Shown here: positions 61,852-64,000 of the stretch, piece after piece | Numbering within the stretch: position 1 is the stretch's first letter | Layout of the letters: each line of letters starts with the position of its first letter | Origin: an uncultured Lachnospiraceae bacterium | GTDB lineage: Bacteria; Bacillota; Clostridia; Lachnospirales; Lachnospiraceae | Direction of reading: 5' to 3' | DNA: 64,000 nucleotides | Assembly: GCA_934293375.1 (NCBI GenBank) | Contig: CAKQYS010000008.1 | Coordinates: forward strand, 1-64,000 | The notes under the pieces: model-generated | The model's input: the letters and a program-made list of their open reading frames with translations, nothing else | What the model was told of the DNA's origin: nothing | Databases searched by the model: none | Translations under genes and position numbers: made by a program

Positions 61852-62157
61852 ATGGATGAAATGATGAAGGCAATTCATGTATATCCCAATGGGACAATTC
61901 TACAAGTAGAATATGAAAACGGAAAGACAATATTGGAAGGCAGAATTGATACTGTGTTTGAAAGTTGTAATTGCTTGGAGGAGGATGATCCCAATTATAA
62001 AGAATACTATGCATGTGCATTCCGAATTGATAGGATTCTCTGGAATGCAGGAAATAACATGTATACGGTAGGGCGTCTGATAGAGATATCTATTGATTAT
62101 GAGCCAACAAGGATTTTGCATGACGGAAGCGTTATTTGGAAAAAGACTTGCATATAA
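61852..62157 (+). CDS. Small unknown protein in the toxin island (possible immunity protein)
   Basis: This 101-residue protein was not recognised. It is acidic and predicted beta-rich (AIHVYPNGTILQVEYENGKT, then CAFRIDRILWNAGN), with no signal peptide or membrane segment. AGGAG lies 8 nt before ATG 61852. An in-frame ATG at 61798, overlapping the barstar stop, would add 18 residues but has no ribosome-binding site. Its position after barstar suggests an immunity protein for another toxin; the evidence is positional only. Confidence 0.5.
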   Translation: MDEMMKAIHVYPNGTILQVEYENGKTILEGRIDTVFESCNCLEEDDPNYKEYYACAFRIDRILWNAGNNMYTVGRLIEISIDYEPTRILHDGSVIWKKTCI

Positions 62158-62183
62158 AAAGGAATAGGAGACGATACAGACAA

Positions 62184-62591
62184 ATGACTACATATGTGAT
62201 TGATAAACTGTATATGCTAACAATGGAGCATGGAGAGAGGCGGCATGCTACTTATGCAGCAAATGAGATTCATGATGCACTTTTTGATGAGATCTTGGAA
62301 GCACTACAAAACGAGAAATTATATAGACTTGAAATGGAAATCTCACAGGAAGATAAATCTATGAGTGTGTTTTATGAATCGGGTCGGTTTCACATTGGTG
62401 TGGTAGATCTGTACAACGATACCAATTATTACTATAACAATGGATCCGGTGATACAACCCTGCTGGATGTGGATGGAGAGATGTTTGAGACCAGAATGGT
62501 CGGGACGGACAGGAACCTTCTTTGGAAGGCAATTCGTGAATTTGCACAGCAGGGAACTCTGTCTGCGGAAATTGCGTGGATTGTAGATTAA
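62184..62591 (+). CDS. Imm1-like immunity protein
   Basis: This 135-residue cytoplasmic protein has a C-terminal half that reads like Imm1 family immunity proteins: IGVVDLYNDTNYYYNNG, DVDGEMFETRMV, then LWKAIREFAQQGTLSAEIAW near the end. Imm1 proteins usually protect against deaminase or nuclease toxins. No matching toxin gene is visible beside it, so it may be an orphan. ATG 62184 follows AGGAG by a long 13 nt spacing, so translation may be weak. Confidence 0.5.
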   Translation: MTTYVIDKLYMLTMEHGERRHATYAANEIHDALFDEILEALQNEKLYRLEMEISQEDKSMSVFYESGRFHIGVVDLYNDTNYYYNNGSGDTTLLDVDGEMFETRMVGTDRNLLWKAIREFAQQGTLSAEIAWIVD

Positions 62592-62626
62592 ATGGGAATC
62601 ATGACGCAGATAAATGGAGAGAATGA

Positions 62627-63499
62627 ATGCAGAACAAATGGAAAAGAGTATGGAAGACGATTTTGATCACTATCTTAATAGGGTTTTCTCTGATAGTTGT
62701 ATGGCATTTAACGAAGGACAAAGATATACAGGAACAAAACAATACAAATGATCCATCCCCGGTTGTTGGTTTTGCGTCATGTGAGGAGGTAGAGTCTATT
62801 TCGGAAGAAGAGATATCTGCAATTGTGAACAGTGATGATAGGACAACAGATTATATTCATGATCTGGCATATGAACAGAATCTTTACGGAGTAGATCTGT
62901 ATGGCGCAGGAACAGAGCAGGCAGAACAGTTTCGATATACCTGCATAATGCTTCCGGATGGAACCGGGGTGAAACAAAAAATATCAGACAGGCAGCTTAG
63001 ACAGCTGGCAGATGCATGGAATGATACAATTGCCGGAGCAGATAAAGATGCACAATATATATATTGCGGCGAAACCGATACCTATTTGGAATACAGTGTC
63101 CGCTATCAGGATAACAGGTTGTACTATGACGATTATGAAAACGGTATTGGTACATTGAAAGCGTATCGGATGATTTATCCGAAGAACATCGTTTTATTAG
63201 ATCAGAGTGATTCCATCGTGTCTTATTTTTTGGGGGAATTAACATTGGAGCGTACTAAGGCGAGTCTGGATATACAATTGGCATTATCGGATTCCATTGT
63301 ACTGTATCGGGAATATAGAGAGGCAAATACAGTCTTTGAGTGCGTGTATTATGATATTGTGCAGGATGATATACAGACATTTGCGCCGGTCGATTCTCCG
63401 ACAACATATGCCCGGTTAAATAAGAACACAATTACAATTGATAAGGAAACGCATGAAATGCATACATCATTTGAATGTATTAAAACAGTGAATGAATGA
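62627..63499 (+). CDS. Membrane-anchored protein of unknown function
   Basis: This 290-residue protein was not recognised. It has one N-terminal transmembrane helix (about 11-29), a short Asp/Asn-rich linker and an acidic extracytoplasmic domain rich in Tyr and Asp (YIYCGETDTYLEYSVRYQDN). GGAGAG lies 7 nt before the ATG. It is the last gene of the toxin island, 35 nt after the Imm1-like gene. It could protect at the cell surface or be unrelated. Confidence 0.55.
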   Translation: MQNKWKRVWKTILITILIGFSLIVVWHLTKDKDIQEQNNTNDPSPVVGFASCEEVESISEEEISAIVNSDDRTTDYIHDLAYEQNLYGVDLYGAGTEQAEQFRYTCIMLPDGTGVKQKISDRQLRQLADAWNDTIAGADKDAQYIYCGETDTYLEYSVRYQDNRLYYDDYENGIGTLKAYRMIYPKNIVLLDQSDSIVSYFLGELTLERTKASLDIQLALSDSIVLYREYREANTVFECVYYDIVQDDIQTFAPVDSPTTYARLNKNTITIDKETHEMHTSFECIKTVNE

Positions 63500-63575
63500 G
63501 GTATAGGGAATGCGTATATTTCGAAGTTTGGTCACATTTACTAAAAAATGGATTCCCAATTTACAATATTGACGG

Positions 63576-63612
63576 AAAAAAGGTTTGAAATGAGAGTTTT
63601 GAGCCTTTTTTT
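63576..63612 (+). terminator. Terminator upstream of glgC
   Basis: AAAAAAGGTTTGAAA pairs with TTTTGAGCCTTTTTTT through A-U, G-C and G-U pairs, ending in a T-run. It lies about 75 nt after the membrane protein gene and closes the island. Confidence 0.65.
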
Positions 63613-63707
63613 CGTGTAAAATCGGTATGAAAAATATTTTAACCTTGTAAATTTTGATAAAAAAAAAGAAAAAATAACTAAGTTTTTGTGAATGTGCATA
63701 AAAAGCA

Positions 63708-63736
63708 TTTCCATTTTCAGAAAAAGGTGATATAAT
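63708..63736 (+). promoter_or_regulatory. Promoter of glgC
   Basis: A perfect TATAAT (63731-63736) lies 17 nt after a weak -35 TTTCCA (63708-63713), about 30 nt before the glgC start. Confidence 0.5.
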
Positions 63737-63767
63737 GAATTATATCGTGCAAAGAAGGGGTGACACT

Positions 63768-64000
63768 ATGATAAAAAAAGAAATGATAGCCATGCTGTTA
63801 GCGGGCGGACAGGGAAGCCGATTGGGAGTTTTGACATCAAGACTTGCGAAGCCGGCAGTTGCGTTTGGCGGTAAATATAAGATTATCGATTTCCCTCTCA
63901 GTAACTGTATTAATTCTGGTGTTGATACAGTTGGTGTACTGACACAGTACAGACCATTGAGACTGAACCAGCATATCGGAATTGGTATTCCGTGGGATTT
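63768..64000 (+). CDS. glgC: Glucose-1-phosphate adenylyltransferase, N-terminal part
   Basis: Only the first 77 residues are in the window, but they are diagnostic: [15 protein letters not shown] is the nucleotide-binding start, [20 protein letters not shown] covers the sugar-phosphate site, and [14 protein letters not shown] ends in PWD. The enzyme makes ADP-glucose for glycogen synthesis. AAGAAGGGG lies 7 nt before ATG 63768. Confidence 0.95.
   Translation, partial: MIKKEMIAMLLAGGQGSRLGVLTSRLAKPAVAFGGKYKIIDFPLSNCINSGVDTVGVLTQYRPLRLNQHIGIGIPWD

Noticed and set aside
1..64000. CRISPR arrays, tRNA/rRNA genes, intact insertion sequences, prophage
   Set aside because: No regularly spaced repeats, no cloverleaf or rRNA signatures and no intact transposase or phage structural genes were recognised on either strand.

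Overview
The window comes from a low-to-moderate GC Gram-positive bacterium, most likely a gut Clostridia/Lachnospiraceae species (close to Coprococcus/Butyrivibrio-type genomes). This is inferred from strong AGGAGG ribosome-binding sites, TTGACA/TATAAT promoters, U-tailed hairpin terminators, monoderm cell-surface proteins and a secretin-less Tad pilus. It is not an identification by database search. No rRNA, tRNA, CRISPR array or intact insertion sequence was seen.

Layout. 1-2.3 kb: the start of an Rpn-type nuclease gene, an FtsX/MacB-type permease and its decayed ATPase. 2.3-10.5 kb (minus strand): a cytidylate-kinase-like protein, a complete amino-acid ABC importer (livF, G, M, H, K), a class III aminotransferase and an iron-type alcohol dehydrogenase, with a divergent DeoR regulator. 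11.6-16.7 kb (plus): a D-amino-acid transaminase followed by 5-oxoprolinase genes pxpB, pxpC and pxpA, together with the two halves (DUF1445 and DUF4392) of what is one D-glutamate cyclase protein in animals. 16.8-22.2 kb: small housekeeping genes (base-excision glycosylase, EamA transporter, HD protein, transglutaminase-like protein, HAD protein, signal peptidase). 22.2-27.2 kb: uvrB and uvrA. 27.2-32.3 kb (minus): a PRPP-synthetase-like protein, the helicase loader dnaC, dnaD and murC. 32.7-34.9 kb (plus): rpmG, secE, nusG, rplK, rplA. 35-36.3 kb: a secreted protein and an XRE regulator.

36.4-51.7 kb is one co-directional locus for a monoderm Tad pilus: tadZ, tadA, tadB, tadC, a Flp-like pilin, prepilin peptidase, and three TadE/F/G-like envelope proteins. 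It continues directly into an FHA protein, a PP2C phosphatase, a membrane Ser/Thr kinase and a small membrane protein. That last protein and the FHA protein both carry repeated TTVL motifs (pThr-x-x-Leu type), so the locus reads as a pilus with its own phospho-signalling circuit. It is followed by two tandem duplicated BspA-like leucine-rich surface proteins (51.7-55.5 kb) that share an 839-bp identical stretch, and by a 1705-residue Ig-repeat surface protein.

60.7-63.5 kb carries a secreted barnase-type ribonuclease, its barstar-type inhibitor, a small unknown protein, an Imm1-like protein and a membrane-anchored unknown: a toxin/immunity island. The window ends inside glgC. Regulatory signals of note are paired DnaA boxes before dnaD, an L1-binding mRNA hairpin before rplA, ATGTACAT palindromes in the XRE/Tad divergent promoter region, a CATGAAAA cluster between murC and rpmG, and terminator-like leaders before livK and the D-amino-acid transaminase.
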